Below, piece by piece: positions 54,401-62,679 of a stretch of 64,000 nucleotides of DNA (position 1 is the stretch's first letter; each line of letters opens with the position of its first letter). This DNA is from Streptomyces albireticuli (lineage in GTDB: Bacteria > Actinomycetota > Actinomycetes > Streptomycetales > Streptomycetaceae), in NCBI RefSeq assembly GCF_021228125.1, contig NZ_JAJQQS010000008.1:186001-250000 (forward strand), given 5' to 3'. The position numbers were made by a program, and so were the translations under genes. The notes under the pieces are model-generated. The model was not told where the DNA came from. It made no database searches and saw only the letters and a list, made by a program, of their open reading frames with translations.

Positions 54401-55395
54401 CCGTCCGTGAAGGCGAGGTCCACCGCGACGTGGGTGGCGGGATAGCGCGCGTCCGGCTCCGGCATCGAGGGGAAGACCTTGTACGCCAGCCGGGTCCGGT
54501 CGGTGACCCGGACGTTCACATCGAAGACCTTGTTGTACGAGTAGCCCCGGCCGGTCGCCCGGTGGGAGCCCCCGTAGCGCAGGGAGTGGGTGCCGGTGAA
54601 GCCGACGCGCGCCTTGGCGGTGGGGGAGCCCGTGGGGCCCCGGTCGACCCGGCTGCGCATGTCGGAGGGCGGCGGGACACCGGTGTCCTCGGTCGCCAGC
54701 TGGATCTCGGCCAGCTGGGTGAGGTCGGCGCCGCCGTTGCGGGCTATGTCGAGCCGGTAGTGGCGGTAGGGGGCGGTGTTGGTGAAGGCGAACTCCCGTG
54801 TCTGGAGGCGCTTTTCGAAGCTCTCGTCCTTACGGGTGTCCAGGGCGGTCCAGGTGCGGCCGTCCTGGGAGCCCTGGAGCGTCCAGTCCCGGGGATCGCG
54901 GGCGGGGGCGTCGTTGGCGGAGGTGAGCGCGTACCGCACGGTCCGGACGGGTTCGGAGACATCCAGTTCCAGCCAGGGCGTCCGCTCGAAGGAGAGCCAC
55001 TTCGTGGTGGGCTCGCCGTCGACCAGGTTCTCCTTGGTCTCGCCCGCCCCGCTGTTCTCGCCGCTCGCCCGGACGGCGCCGACGCGGTCCATGACGCTGC
55101 CGGGGATGCCGCTCGTGTCCTGGCCGTCGACCCCGGTGGAGCGCTTGCGTCCGGCGGCGTCGGTCTCGACGGTGTCGGTCCAGTCGGGCCGGGGCTCGCC
55201 CGCTTCGAAGGAGGAGGAGAACCGCTCGGCGGGGGCGCTGCCCCGAACGGCCGAAGCGGTCACGGCCGGGGCCCCTTGGGCGCTCTGAGTGGCCGTCACC
55301 ACCAGGGTGGCGGCGAGCAGCGCCAGGGAGCGCGTGAGGTTACGCCGGCGGTGTCCGGACCGGCCCGGAGGCCGGTGTCGCTGTCCGTGCCGCAT
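51490..55395 (-). CDS. Secreted GH92 family glycoside hydrolase (alpha-mannosidase type)
   Basis: A 1301-residue exported enzyme. After a long Arg-rich signal peptide, a discoidin/CBM32-like domain (about 95-215) and an intervening beta domain precede the GH92 catalytic core, recognisable by GFNFWTPVTNAG, VNNGFWDTYRTTWPAYSLL, GYTSTATREGMSW, GQGYPGDEDNGEMSAWYLF (the Glu/Asp metal and catalytic region) and GFYPLVMGGGEYAIGSPL. A second discoidin-like domain ends the protein. GH92 enzymes are calcium-dependent exo-alpha-mannosidases. ATG 55395 is preceded by GGGAGG at 6 nt. A LacI-type operator is just upstream. Confidence 0.92.
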   Translation of the reverse strand: MRHGQRHRPPGRSGHRRRNLTRSLALLAATLVVTATQSAQGAPAVTASAVRGSAPAERFSSSFEAGEPRPDWTDTVETDAAGRKRSTGVDGQDTSGIPGSVMDRVGAVRASGENSGAGETKENLVDGEPTTKWLSFERTPWLELDVSEPVRTVRYALTSANDAPARDPRDWTLQGSQDGRTWTALDTRKDESFEKRLQTREFAFTNTAPYRHYRLDIARNGGADLTQLAEIQLATEDTGVPPPSDMRSRVDRGPTGSPTAKARVGFTGTHSLRYGGSHRATGRGYSYNKVFDVNVRVTDRTRLAYKVFPSMPEPDARYPATHVAVDLAFTDGTYLSDLDAVDQYGAPLTPRGQAEAKTLYANQWNNRESPVGAVAAGKTVDRVLIAYDAPTGPAKFRGWVDDIALAPAPAERPPAHPADHALTTRGTHSSSGFSRGNTFPATAVPHGFNFWTPVTNAGSTDWLYQYAAGNNADNLPTLQALAASHEPSPWMGDRQTFQIMPSAASGTPPAGRAARALPFRHADETARPHYYGVTFTNGLKAEIAPTDHAAMMRFTYPGEDASVVFDNVRNQGGLTLDPEHGVLTGWSDVKTGLSVGAGRLYVYGVVDAPVIASGKLKGDHGGQDVSGYLSFRPGRDRSVTLRIATSLMGVDQAKANLDQEIPEGTSFGRVHDRARAAWDEVLGRVEVEGASRDQLTTLYSSLYRLYLYPNSGFENTGTRSRPRQRYASPFSAPVGETTPTRTGAKIVDGEVYVNNGFWDTYRTTWPAYSLLSPKGAGRLVDGFVQQYKDGGWISRWSSPGYADLMTGTSSDVAFADAYAKGVDFDAEAAYEAALKNATVAPTDPGVGRKGMETSVFLGYTSTATREGMSWALEGYLNDFGLARMGEALHERTHKARYKEESSYFLNRARNYVKLFDSRIGFFQGKDASGGWRLTPERYDPRVWGHDYTETNGWNFAFHAPQDTRGLANLYGGRAGLAKKLDTFFTTPETGTPEFAGSYGGVIHEMTEARDVRMGMYGHSNQVSHHIAYLYDAAGQPWKTQAKVREVLSRLYLGSEIGQGYPGDEDNGEMSAWYLFSALGFYPLVMGGGEYAIGSPLFTKATVHLDNGRDIVVKAPRNSARNVYVQGLRVNGEKWDSTALPHSAVADGGTLEFAMGPRPSDWGSGRDAGPSSLTHDDKVPAPRTDVTAQGGSPLTDDTSATQASFTTAALEVPSAARVGSYTLTSAERAKAPDGWVLEGSADGTTWTEVDRRVGESFSWDRQTRVFGVRHPGAYRHYRLTAGSGGGGEGTLAEIELLGTSSP

Positions 55396-55415
55396 GCCAT
55401 GCCTCCCAAGGAAAC

Positions 55416-55429
55416 TGACAACGTTGTCA
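55416..55429. promoter_or_regulatory. LacI-type operator upstream of GH92
   Basis: TGACAACGTTGTCA is a perfect 14-bp palindrome with central CG, the hallmark of LacI/GalR family sites. It lies 21 bp upstream of the GH92 start. The cognate repressor is not in the window. Confidence 0.7.
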
Positions 55430-56021
55430 CCTGTGTCGCGCAAAGATAAGTAGTGCGTGAGGCGTCAGTGGTGTCAAGGGTTCCGATGTTGGTGTCGCGC
55501 GGCGGGAGCCTTGTGGGCCCGGGCGGTGACCGGGGGAGCCGTCGGGGGCGGCGCGTTCGCTCGACGGGACGGTCGCGGGGCTTGCTCGGGGGATCGGTCA
55601 CGGGCCTGCTCCCGCGCGGATCGCTCGCGGCGGTCGCTCATGGGGATCGCTCGCGGGGACGCGGGACGCGGGACGCGGGGTGCGGGGATGCGGGGATGCG
55701 GGGGTCGCTTATGAAGACCGCTTGTGGAGAGGTCTCAACTAGGGAAAGACTGAGGGGTAAAGACGCTCCCGATCTTGCCCAGTTGATGGAGAGTGGACTA
55801 TACCTGTCGCACGTCCGCGGCGGCCGCGAGCCGACGTGACGGGTCCGGGGCCGGCGGTGGACGGGCACACCGCGCGCGAGCGTCACCGATCCCGGCGCAC
55901 ACCCAGCACACCCAGCACACCAAGCTTCAACTGACCCGCGGTGTCGGGCCCTTCGTAACTCTTGTGAACAAGGGGAGTACCGGTGCACCGCCTGAGTCCT
56001 GGAGAAGGCGAGGACTTGAGC
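55430..56021. other. Intergenic region between GH92 and ngcE
   Basis: About 590 bp with no supported gene. It holds repeated GATCGCTCGCGG-like segments, a heptamer tandem repeat near 55656-55712, and an A/T-richer stretch around 55720-55760 (AGAGGTCTCAACTAG) that may contain the ngc promoter and a DasR- or ROK-type site. Confidence 0.55.
55656..55712. repeat. Short tandem repeat GGGACGC / GGGGATGC
   Basis: Three copies of a 7-bp unit GGGACGC run into variants GGGGTGC, GGGGATGC, GGGGATGC and GGGGGTCG. The unit drifts from 7 to 8 bp. Likely slippage-prone. Confidence 0.75.
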
Positions 56022-57455
56022 ATGGGAACCACAGGGGAATTCGGCCGGCGCGACCTGATCAAGAGAGCCACCGCACTCGGTCTGATCGCGGTGCCGACGA
56101 TGAGCGTGCTGAGCGCCTGCGCTTCGGGTGGCGACGGTGACGACAACAAGGTCGACAAGGGAACGAAGAGCGAGAAGAACCCGCTCGCGGTCAACGATTC
56201 GGCACAGCTCGACGTCGTCATCTTCGACGGGGGCTTCGGCCAGCAGTACGCCAAGGACGCCGAGGCCGAGTACAAGGCGGCGTACCCCAAGGCCACGATC
56301 AAGCACGCGGCGACGCAGGAGATCCAGACCCAGCTCCAGCCCCGCTTCAACGGCGGCACCCCGCCCGACCTGATCGACAACTCCGGTGCCAAGCAGATGG
56401 ATCTGGGAACCCTCGTCGGCAAGAAGCAGCTGACCGATCTGAACGCCCTGCTGGACGCGCCGTCCGCCGACGACCCGTCGAAGAAGGTCCGGGACACGCT
56501 GCGCCCGGGCGTCGTCGAGATGGGACAGTTCGAGGGCAAGGAGACCTGGGTCCTCTACTACGCCTACACCGTGTACGGCGTGTGGTATTCGAAGACCAAT
56601 CTGGAGAAGCTGGACGCGCAATACCCCGAGACGTGGGACGACATGCTCGCCCTGTGCGAGAAGGCGAAGAAGAAGGGCGTCGCGGGCTGGACGTACCCGG
56701 GAAAGTACCCGTACTACCTGCCGTTCAGTCTCTATCCCTTCATCGCCAAGATCGGCGGCCGTGAGGTCCTCGACCGGATCGACAACCTGGAGCCGAACGC
56801 CTGGAAGGACCCGGCCGTCAAGGCCGCCTTCGAGGCGTACTACGAGCTCTACAAGAAGGGCTACATCCTCAGGGGAACGCCGGGTCTCACCCATATCGAA
56901 TCGCAGACGGCCTGGAACCAGGGGAAGGTGCTCTTCATCCCCAACGGCTCATGGGTGGAGAACGAGTCGAAGCAGACCACCCCGGCCGACTTCAAGATGA
57001 CCGTCGGGGCACCCTCCAGTCTGGACGCCAAGCGCGACAAGATGCCGTTCGGCACCCTCTGGGCCGCGGGCGGCGAGCCGTTCATCGTGCCGAAGAACGC
57101 CAAGAACCCGCAGGGCGGCATGGAACTGCTGCGCATCATGCTGGGAAAGAAGTCCTCGCAGAACTTCATCAAGCAGGTCTCCTCGCTCACGTCCCTCAAC
57201 GGCGGCACCGAGGGGATCACACTGCCCCCAGGGCTCAGCTCCTCCCAGGAAGCGCTCGCCAAGGCGGGGCAGAACGTGGTCAATCCGCGTATCGGGGACT
57301 GGTACACGGCCCTGCAGAAGGAGAAGATCGGCGTGGCCGCGCTCGGCGAGATGATGGCCGGGCGCATGACACCCGACGAGACGATCAACAAGATCCAGAA
57401 ATTCGCGGACGACACGCGCAAGGACGACTCCGTCAAGAAGTACAAGCACAAGTGA
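56022..57455 (+). CDS. ngcE: NgcE N-acetylglucosamine/chitobiose-binding lipoprotein
   Basis: A 477-residue ABC solute-binding lipoprotein. The export signal has a twin-arginine (GRRDLIKR) and a lipobox LSAC near residue 32. The mature protein is a type-I extracellular binding protein (PPDLIDNSGAKQMDLG, ETWVLYYAYTVYGVWYSKT, FGTLWAAGGEPFIVPK). It closely resembles NgcE of Streptomyces, which captures N-acetylglucosamine and chitobiose. ATG 56022 fits the usual export-signal length; a GTG 39 bp upstream is in frame. First gene of ngcEFG. No ATPase is encoded; the shared MsiK ATPase presumably serves. Confidence 0.93.
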   Translation: MGTTGEFGRRDLIKRATALGLIAVPTMSVLSACASGGDGDDNKVDKGTKSEKNPLAVNDSAQLDVVIFDGGFGQQYAKDAEAEYKAAYPKATIKHAATQEIQTQLQPRFNGGTPPDLIDNSGAKQMDLGTLVGKKQLTDLNALLDAPSADDPSKKVRDTLRPGVVEMGQFEGKETWVLYYAYTVYGVWYSKTNLEKLDAQYPETWDDMLALCEKAKKKGVAGWTYPGKYPYYLPFSLYPFIAKIGGREVLDRIDNLEPNAWKDPAVKAAFEAYYELYKKGYILRGTPGLTHIESQTAWNQGKVLFIPNGSWVENESKQTTPADFKMTVGAPSSLDAKRDKMPFGTLWAAGGEPFIVPKNAKNPQGGMELLRIMLGKKSSQNFIKQVSSLTSLNGGTEGITLPPGLSSSQEALAKAGQNVVNPRIGDWYTALQKEKIGVAALGEMMAGRMTPDETINKIQKFADDTRKDDSVKKYKHK

Positions 57456-57551
57456 GCCGGCGGGCACCAGGGCACCAGAGCGTCAGCGGGCGCGGTGCCA
57501 GGGGCCGGTGGGGCCGACGGAGCCGGCGGTGGAAGATCGGGGTCGGTGAGA

Positions 57552-58469
57552 ATGCAGCACGGTAAGTACCGTTTCATCGTGGGTTTCCTGGCCGTACCCC
57601 TGGCGATCTACGCGGTGTTCGTGATCTCGCCGTTCGTCCAGGCCATCTACTACTCGTTCACGGACTGGACCGGGCTGAGTTCCGACTTCAAGGTCGTGGG
57701 CTTCGGCAACTACCGGAAGATGTTCGAGGACGACATCTTCTGGAAGTCGGTGGGTCACAATGTGCTGCTCCTGCTGGTGCTTCCGCTGGTGACCCTGGGG
57801 CTCGGCCTGTTCTTCGCCTTCATGCTCAACGTCGGCGGCCGCCGGCGGAAGAACGCCGCGGTCGCCGGGGTCCGCGGCTCGGGCCTCTACAAGGTGGTCT
57901 ACTTCTTCCCGCAGGTCCTCTCCATCGCCATCGTCGCGCTGCTCTTCCAGTTCGCCTACAACCCCAACAGCGGGGCCCTGAACTCCTTCCTCAAGGCGAT
58001 CGGCCTGGACTCCGTGCAGCCGGACTGGCTGGGCGACCCCCAGCTCGCGCTGTGGTGCGTGATGGCGGTGATGGTGTGGAGCAACGTCGGCTTCTACGTG
58101 GTGCTCTTCTCCGCGGGCATGAGCTCGATCCCCCGGGACTTCTACGAGGCGGCGCTGCTCGACGGCGCCAATCGCGTCCAGACCTTCTTCCGGATCACAC
58201 TGCCGCTGCTGTGGGACACGGTGCAGACCGGCTGGGTCTATATGGGGATCATGGCGCTCGACGGTTTCGCCGTCGTCCAGATCATGACCGTGGGACCCGG
58301 CGGGCCGGACTACTCCACCGAAGTGCTCGCCTATTTCCTCTACACGAAGGCGTTCCGGGACGGCCAGGCCGGATATGCGACGACGCTGGGCGTGGCACTG
58401 CTGATCGTCACCATGATCTTCGCGGGTGTGGTGATGAAGCTGGGCAGGCGCGAGAGGCTGGAGTTCTGA
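57552..58469 (+). CDS. ngcF: NgcF sugar ABC permease
   Basis: A 305-residue inner-membrane permease (MalF-like) with six transmembrane segments and the ATPase-contact EAA loop EAALLDGANRVQTFFRITLP. The ATG at 57552 gives the MQHGKYRFIVGFL start seen in NgcF proteins; an in-frame GTG lies 6 bp upstream. It follows ngcE by 96 bp. Confidence 0.93.
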   Translation: MQHGKYRFIVGFLAVPLAIYAVFVISPFVQAIYYSFTDWTGLSSDFKVVGFGNYRKMFEDDIFWKSVGHNVLLLLVLPLVTLGLGLFFAFMLNVGGRRRKNAAVAGVRGSGLYKVVYFFPQVLSIAIVALLFQFAYNPNSGALNSFLKAIGLDSVQPDWLGDPQLALWCVMAVMVWSNVGFYVVLFSAGMSSIPRDFYEAALLDGANRVQTFFRITLPLLWDTVQTGWVYMGIMALDGFAVVQIMTVGPGGPDYSTEVLAYFLYTKAFRDGQAGYATTLGVALLIVTMIFAGVVMKLGRRERLEF

Positions 58470-58545
58470 TGGCCGCGCGGCGTCCGGCCGGACCGCGCAC
58501 CGACGAGTACCCGATCACTCTTCATTCGGCCCTGGGGGTAGCACC

Positions 58546-59439
58546 GTGACCGCGCAGGAAGGGCCCGGGGAGCTGCCGGGCGTCGACTCTCCCAAGGGGC
58601 GGCAGGGCAGCGAGGGAGGCGTACTCAACGTCTTCTCGCACGGAGTGCTGATCCTGTGGGGGCTGATGGTCACCCTGCCACTGCTGTGGGCGGTGATGAG
58701 CTCGTTCAAGGACGACAAGTCCATCTTCACGTCGCCCTGGGCGCTGCCCTCCAGCCTGCACCTGGACAACTGGTCGCGCGCCTGGTCCCAGGCGCACATG
58801 AGCGACTATTTTCTCAACTCGGTGATCGTGGTGGCCGGTTCGCTGTTCGGGACCATGCTGCTGGGGTCCATGGCGGCCTATGTGCTCGCCCGGTTCGAAT
58901 TCCCCGGCAACCGCTTCATCTATTACCTCTTCGTGGGCGGGATGAGCTTCCCGGTCATCCTGGCGCTGGTCCCGCTCTTCTTCGTCATGAAGAACATGCA
59001 GCTGCTGGACACCTATCACGGGCTGATCCTGGTCTACATCGCCTATTCGCTGCCGTTCACCATCTTCTTCCTGAGCGGCTTCTTCCGTACGCTGCCGAGC
59101 TCGGTCGCCGAGGCGGCGGTCATCGACGGCGCCTCGCACACCCGGACCTTCTTCCAGGTGATGCTGCCGATGGCGAAGCCGGGCCTGATCAGCGTGGGCA
59201 TCTTCAACTTCCTGGGCCAGTGGAACCAGTACCTCCTGCCGGCCGTGCTGAACGTCGGCGACGAGGACAAGAAGCTGCTGCCCCAGGGGCTGGTGGCGCT
59301 CGCCGTCAGCCAGGGGTACAAGGGCGACTGGTCGGGCCTCTTCGCGGGGCTCGTCATCGCCATGCTGCCGGTGCTCGCGGCGTACATCGTCTTCCAGCGG
59401 CAGGTGCAGGCGGGGCTGACGGCGGGGGCCCTGAAATAG
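58546..59439 (+). CDS. ngcG: NgcG sugar ABC permease
   Basis: A 297-residue MalG-like permease with six transmembrane segments and EAA loop EAAVIDGASHTRTFFQVMLP. GTG 58546 has GGGGG 7 nt upstream. It completes the NgcEFG transporter with ngcF 76 bp upstream. Confidence 0.93.
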   Translation: MTAQEGPGELPGVDSPKGRQGSEGGVLNVFSHGVLILWGLMVTLPLLWAVMSSFKDDKSIFTSPWALPSSLHLDNWSRAWSQAHMSDYFLNSVIVVAGSLFGTMLLGSMAAYVLARFEFPGNRFIYYLFVGGMSFPVILALVPLFFVMKNMQLLDTYHGLILVYIAYSLPFTIFFLSGFFRTLPSSVAEAAVIDGASHTRTFFQVMLPMAKPGLISVGIFNFLGQWNQYLLPAVLNVGDEDKKLLPQGLVALAVSQGYKGDWSGLFAGLVIAMLPVLAAYIVFQRQVQAGLTAGALK

Positions 59440-59565
59440 GGAGCCGTCCGCCCGGGTCGAATCGATCGTAAGTGCATAAATTCCAAGGGCTTTCGCCCCT
59501 GTGAGTGACTGTGCTCGCGGAGCGGGTGCAGGCAGACTCTCCTCCCGAAGGAAGGGAGGATTGTC

Positions 59566-60414
59566 ATGCCGCAGAAGCCCCCCACCATCCGCCAGAAGCG
59601 CCTCGGCGCGGAGCTGCGGAAGCTCAGAGAATCCGCGGGCATGTCGGGCGAGGACGCCGCGGAAGCGCTGGAGTGCGGACAGGCCAAGATCAGCCGGATC
59701 GAGACGGGCACCAACGGGATCCGCCCGTTCGAACTCCGCGGGCTGCTGAGCGCCTACGGGGTGACGGATCCGAAGCTGATCGATTCCCTGGTGGACATGG
59801 CCAAGGAGGGCCGTCGGCAGGGCTGGTGGAACCACTACGGCAGCACCCTCCCCGGCATCGCCGACCTCGCGCACCTGGAGGCGAAGGCCGTCACGGTCCA
59901 GGTGTGGCAGACGGTCCTCGTCCCGGGCCTCCTCCAGACCGCCGACTACATGCGCGCGCTGTTCCGCGGCGGCCGGCACGACTACGACGAGACCGAGGCC
60001 GAACGCTGCGTCGAGGCCCGCACCACCCGCCAGGCCGTCCTCGGCAAGCCGGACGCCCCCGAACTCACGGCCCTCGTCTACGAGGCGGTGCTGCGCGCCG
60101 AGGTCGGCGGACGCGAGGTCATGCGGGCTCAGCTGCGCCACCTCGCGGACCTGGCGGAGGACGGCCGGGCCCGGATCCGGGTGATGCCGTTCAGCGCGGG
60201 GGTGCACGGTGGGCTGGACGGCCCGTTCGTCCTCTACGGGCTGCTCCCGTCCGGGATGGACGTGGTCATAATGGACAGCCTGGCGGGTGCGGCCTACCTG
60301 GAGAAGGACGAGGACGTCCAGCGCTACCGGACGCTCTTCGACACGCTGAGGGACGCCGCCCTGGCCCCCGCCCCGTCACTGGAGATGATCAAAAAGCTGG
60401 CGGTCGGACCATGA
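59566..60414 (+). CDS. XRE-family regulator with DUF5753
   Basis: A 282-residue Streptomyces-type regulator. N-terminal HTH (KRLGAELRKLRESAGMSGED, then AKISRIETGTNGIRP) and a C-terminal DUF5753 domain (VPGLLQTADYMRALF, PFSAGVHGGLDGPFVLYG). Dozens of paralogues form modules with small DUF397 proteins and control development or antibiotic genes, acting like antisigma-type pairs. GGAAGGGAGG precedes ATG 59566. ATGA overlap with the DUF397 gene confirms the module. Confidence 0.93.
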   Translation: MPQKPPTIRQKRLGAELRKLRESAGMSGEDAAEALECGQAKISRIETGTNGIRPFELRGLLSAYGVTDPKLIDSLVDMAKEGRRQGWWNHYGSTLPGIADLAHLEAKAVTVQVWQTVLVPGLLQTADYMRALFRGGRHDYDETEAERCVEARTTRQAVLGKPDAPELTALVYEAVLRAEVGGREVMRAQLRHLADLAEDGRARIRVMPFSAGVHGGLDGPFVLYGLLPSGMDVVIMDSLAGAAYLEKDEDVQRYRTLFDTLRDAALAPAPSLEMIKKLAVGP

Positions 60415-60794
60415 ACCGCGCCGGGCGACCCGGCGATGCCGCCCCCGCCCGGACCCCGTCCCCGGCTCGCCCCCCAGCTCGACCCCCTGCTCAGGCTTCC
60501 GGCCCCGACCCCGTCCCCGCCCCCGCTCCCACCCCCGCCCTCGTCCCGGAGGATTCTCCCGACGGGACGCTCACCTGGCAGCGCTCGTCCTTCTCGGGCA
60601 GCGGCGGCGGCACGGAATGCGTGGAGGCGGCCGTCACCCCGGACGGCCGCCTCCACCTGCGGGAGAGCGACCGGCCGGCGACGGTGCTGACGCCGTCGCG
60701 GGGGGTTTGGGTGGCGTTCCTGCGGGCTGTACGTACGGGGGTCGATGCCGGGACGGAAGAACCGGCCTTCCGCGCAAGGAAAATTCCGGAGTAA
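60411..60794 (+). CDS. DUF397 domain protein
   Basis: A 127-residue protein: the C-terminal 75 residues are DUF397 with the hallmark LTWQRSSFSGSGGGTECVE and a VWVAFLRAVR ending. The first 50 residues are a Pro/Ala-rich linker not typical of the family, which usually has 60-90 residues. Partner of the preceding XRE/DUF5753 regulator by ATGA overlap. Confidence 0.9.
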   Translation: MNRAGRPGDAAPARTPSPARPPARPPAQASGPDPVPAPAPTPALVPEDSPDGTLTWQRSSFSGSGGGTECVEAAVTPDGRLHLRESDRPATVLTPSRGVWVAFLRAVRTGVDAGTEEPAFRARKIPE

Positions 60795-60823
60795 TTCAGT
60801 GGATCATGGCATGCGATCGCCAC

Positions 60824-60829
60824 TACAAT
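60824..60829 (+). promoter_or_regulatory. -10 element upstream of ALF-repeat gene
   Basis: TACAAT, a strong -10 hexamer in an A/T-richer patch, lies 45 bp before the GTG at 60875; no matching -35 is evident. Confidence 0.4.
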
Positions 60830-60874
60830 TTAGCCGAAACGTGAAGATGGAATTTCATGGAAGGCGATACCAAG

Positions 60875-61471
60875 GTGAGATTATCTCGAATAGCCGCGAT
60901 GGTCACGGTGAGCGCCATTGCTCCGGCCGTGCTGCTCGTCTCGTCGGCTTCCGCGGACACCGCGGTCTCGGCCCCGTCCGCTCGATCGGCCCAGGTCGCC
61001 GGACAGCAGGGTGAAGAGCCTGCCGGTGCGGATCAGCAGGCGGCGAAGGATAGAGGCGAGATCCAGCGCATCGTCAGTTTTGGAGGGCCTTCGGTCAAGG
61101 AGGCTGGTAATGCCGCGCTCAAGGGCACTGCCGCTGAGATGAGGAAGTTCCTCGAGGAGGGCCAGTTCGAGGCTCGGGACACGGACAACAGGGTTGAGGT
61201 CTCGCGGGTCATCGTCTGGTCGGGCGGGCCCGGGGTGATGGCAGCCGGTAAGGCGGCCTTGCAGGGAACTCCGGAGGACCGGGTCGCCTTCCTTGAACGG
61301 GGGCAGTACGAGGAACGGGATACGGACAACAGGGTTCTGATCTCGCGGATCTTCAGCCAGGGGGGTCCTGCGGTGAAGGAAGCGGCCAAGGCGGCTTTGA
61401 AGGGTACTCTGGCGGATCGGGTCGCTTTCCTTGCGGATGGCCAGTACACGGCCCGTGCGAAAGACAAGTAA
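60875..61471 (+). CDS. Secreted ALF-repeat protein
   Basis: A 198-residue exported protein: signal peptide RIAAMVTVSAIAPAVLLV ending in SSASA. A short linker follows, then three tandem repeats of about 43 residues of the ALF type, each ending FLExGQYEARDTDNR with GGPxVKEAxxAALKGT. ALF-repeat proteins are surface or secreted proteins of actinobacteria with unknown function. GTG 60875 (behind GGAAGG) gives a normal signal peptide; ATG 60857 is the alternative. Codon 3 is TTA (bldA), and the gene uses more A/T-ending codons than its neighbours, suggesting recent acquisition. Confidence 0.78.
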   Translation: MRLSRIAAMVTVSAIAPAVLLVSSASADTAVSAPSARSAQVAGQQGEEPAGADQQAAKDRGEIQRIVSFGGPSVKEAGNAALKGTAAEMRKFLEEGQFEARDTDNRVEVSRVIVWSGGPGVMAAGKAALQGTPEDRVAFLERGQYEERDTDNRVLISRIFSQGGPAVKEAAKAALKGTLADRVAFLADGQYTARAKDK

Positions 61472-61496
61472 GCCCTAGGGCTGAAGGCCGGACAAG

Positions 61497-61542
61497 CGCA
61501 CTTGGAGCCCCGACGGATCCGTCGGGGCTCCAAGTGCGTTTT
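61497..61542. terminator. Intrinsic terminator, 21-bp arms plus T-tract
   Basis: A perfect 42-bp palindrome (arms 61497-61517 and 61518-61538) followed by TTTT. It serves the ALF-repeat gene and the converging acyltransferase. Confidence 0.92.
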
Positions 61543-61545
61543 CTG

Positions 61546-62679
61546 TCAGGCCGTAATCGGCCGGGACTTCTTCCGGTTGCGGGTCAGCAGCTTCACGCCG
61601 GGCTTCTCTACGTACTCGTGCACGAGCACCGCGCCGACGAAGGACACCGCCAGGAACAGGCCCAGGTGCAGGACCAGGGGAATCTTGAGGTGGTGGGTGT
61701 TCAGGAAGTGGTCGACGCTGAAGATGACGATCTCGTGCACCAGGTAGAAGGCGAAGGAGACCTCGCCCAGGTACACGTTGATCCGATTCCTGAAGGGGGA
61801 AGGCTCTCCTCGGACGTCGGCGCGCGCGGCCGCGGCGATGGTGAGGGTGTACGGGACGACTGTGACGGCGGCCCAGTGGAAGTCGAAGGGCAGGAGGTGG
61901 GTCGGTCCGAGGACCGCCAGGACGGCCAGGGCGAGGCCGGCGGTCAGTCCGGGGCCGCGCCAGGCGCCCTTCTTCACGAGTAGCGCGACGGCGATGCCGA
62001 TGACGAATTCCACGAGCCGCATCGGCGGGAAGACGTAGAGCAGGAACTTCGGGTCCAGGTCGAAGGCCCGCTCGACGGGCTTCATGTACAGCGGGGCCAG
62101 GGCGACGAGCAGGTTGCCCACGAGCGCCGTCGCCCACAGCCCGCGGTCGGAGAGCCGCCGGACGAGCTTTATCACCAGGGGAAACGACAGATAGAAGAGG
62201 AACTCGCAGCTCAGTGACCACGAGACACCGTTGAAGTTGAACCACCAGTCCTTGCGGTCGGGTATCCAGGACTGGGTCAGTGTCAGGTTCGCCAGGGCGA
62301 TGCGAAGGTCGAGGGCCTTACCCATCCAGACCATCGTGACCACGGCGAGGCAGAAGGTCACCAGATGGCTGGGATAGATACGCGCGAAGCGGCGCCGCCA
62401 GAATCCGGTGACGGTGTCGCGGGGCCGCGCCGACCAGGCGAGCACGAATCCGGAGAGGATGAAGAAGAACGACACCGCCGAGGGGCCGGCATAGACGACC
62501 TCCTTCAGCCTGAACACGTGCAGGGAGGTGCCGGAGGACGCCTCCTCATAGGCGAAGTGAAAACAGGCGACGAACAGCGCCGCGTACCACCGCAGGCCTG
62601 TGAGCGAGTCCAGGCGAACCCTCGAGGTGGGGGGTTTGTCGGACGGCCTGCTGGTTGGGGTGGGGGTTATCAGACTCAC
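61546..62679 (-). CDS. Second MdmB-like acyltransferase (AT3 family)
   Basis: A 377-residue membrane acyltransferase of the same kind as the one at 1.6-2.8 kb: SLTGLRWYAALFVACFHF, SFFFILSGFVLAWSARPRD, WRRRFARIYPSHLVTF and YLGEVSFAFYLVHEIVI are almost the same blocks. Ten or so transmembrane helices; C-terminal basic tail. It probably acylates a sugar or macrolide hydroxyl, but there are no tailoring genes around it. GTG 62679 has only a weak GGAAT site. The upstream gene is on the same strand but 350 bp away. Confidence 0.88.
   Translation of the reverse strand: MSLITPTPTSRPSDKPPTSRVRLDSLTGLRWYAALFVACFHFAYEEASSGTSLHVFRLKEVVYAGPSAVSFFFILSGFVLAWSARPRDTVTGFWRRRFARIYPSHLVTFCLAVVTMVWMGKALDLRIALANLTLTQSWIPDRKDWWFNFNGVSWSLSCEFLFYLSFPLVIKLVRRLSDRGLWATALVGNLLVALAPLYMKPVERAFDLDPKFLLYVFPPMRLVEFVIGIAVALLVKKGAWRGPGLTAGLALAVLAVLGPTHLLPFDFHWAAVTVVPYTLTIAAAARADVRGEPSPFRNRINVYLGEVSFAFYLVHEIVIFSVDHFLNTHHLKIPLVLHLGLFLAVSFVGAVLVHEYVEKPGVKLLTRNRKKSRPITA

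Noticed and set aside
51571..55449. 1292-residue plus-strand open frame
   Set aside because: Antisense shadow of the GH92 gene, with typical shadow composition and no ribosome site.
55720..55765. DasR (dre) site before ngcE
   Set aside because: AGAGGTCTCAACTAG only partly resembles the dre consensus; the match is too weak to call.
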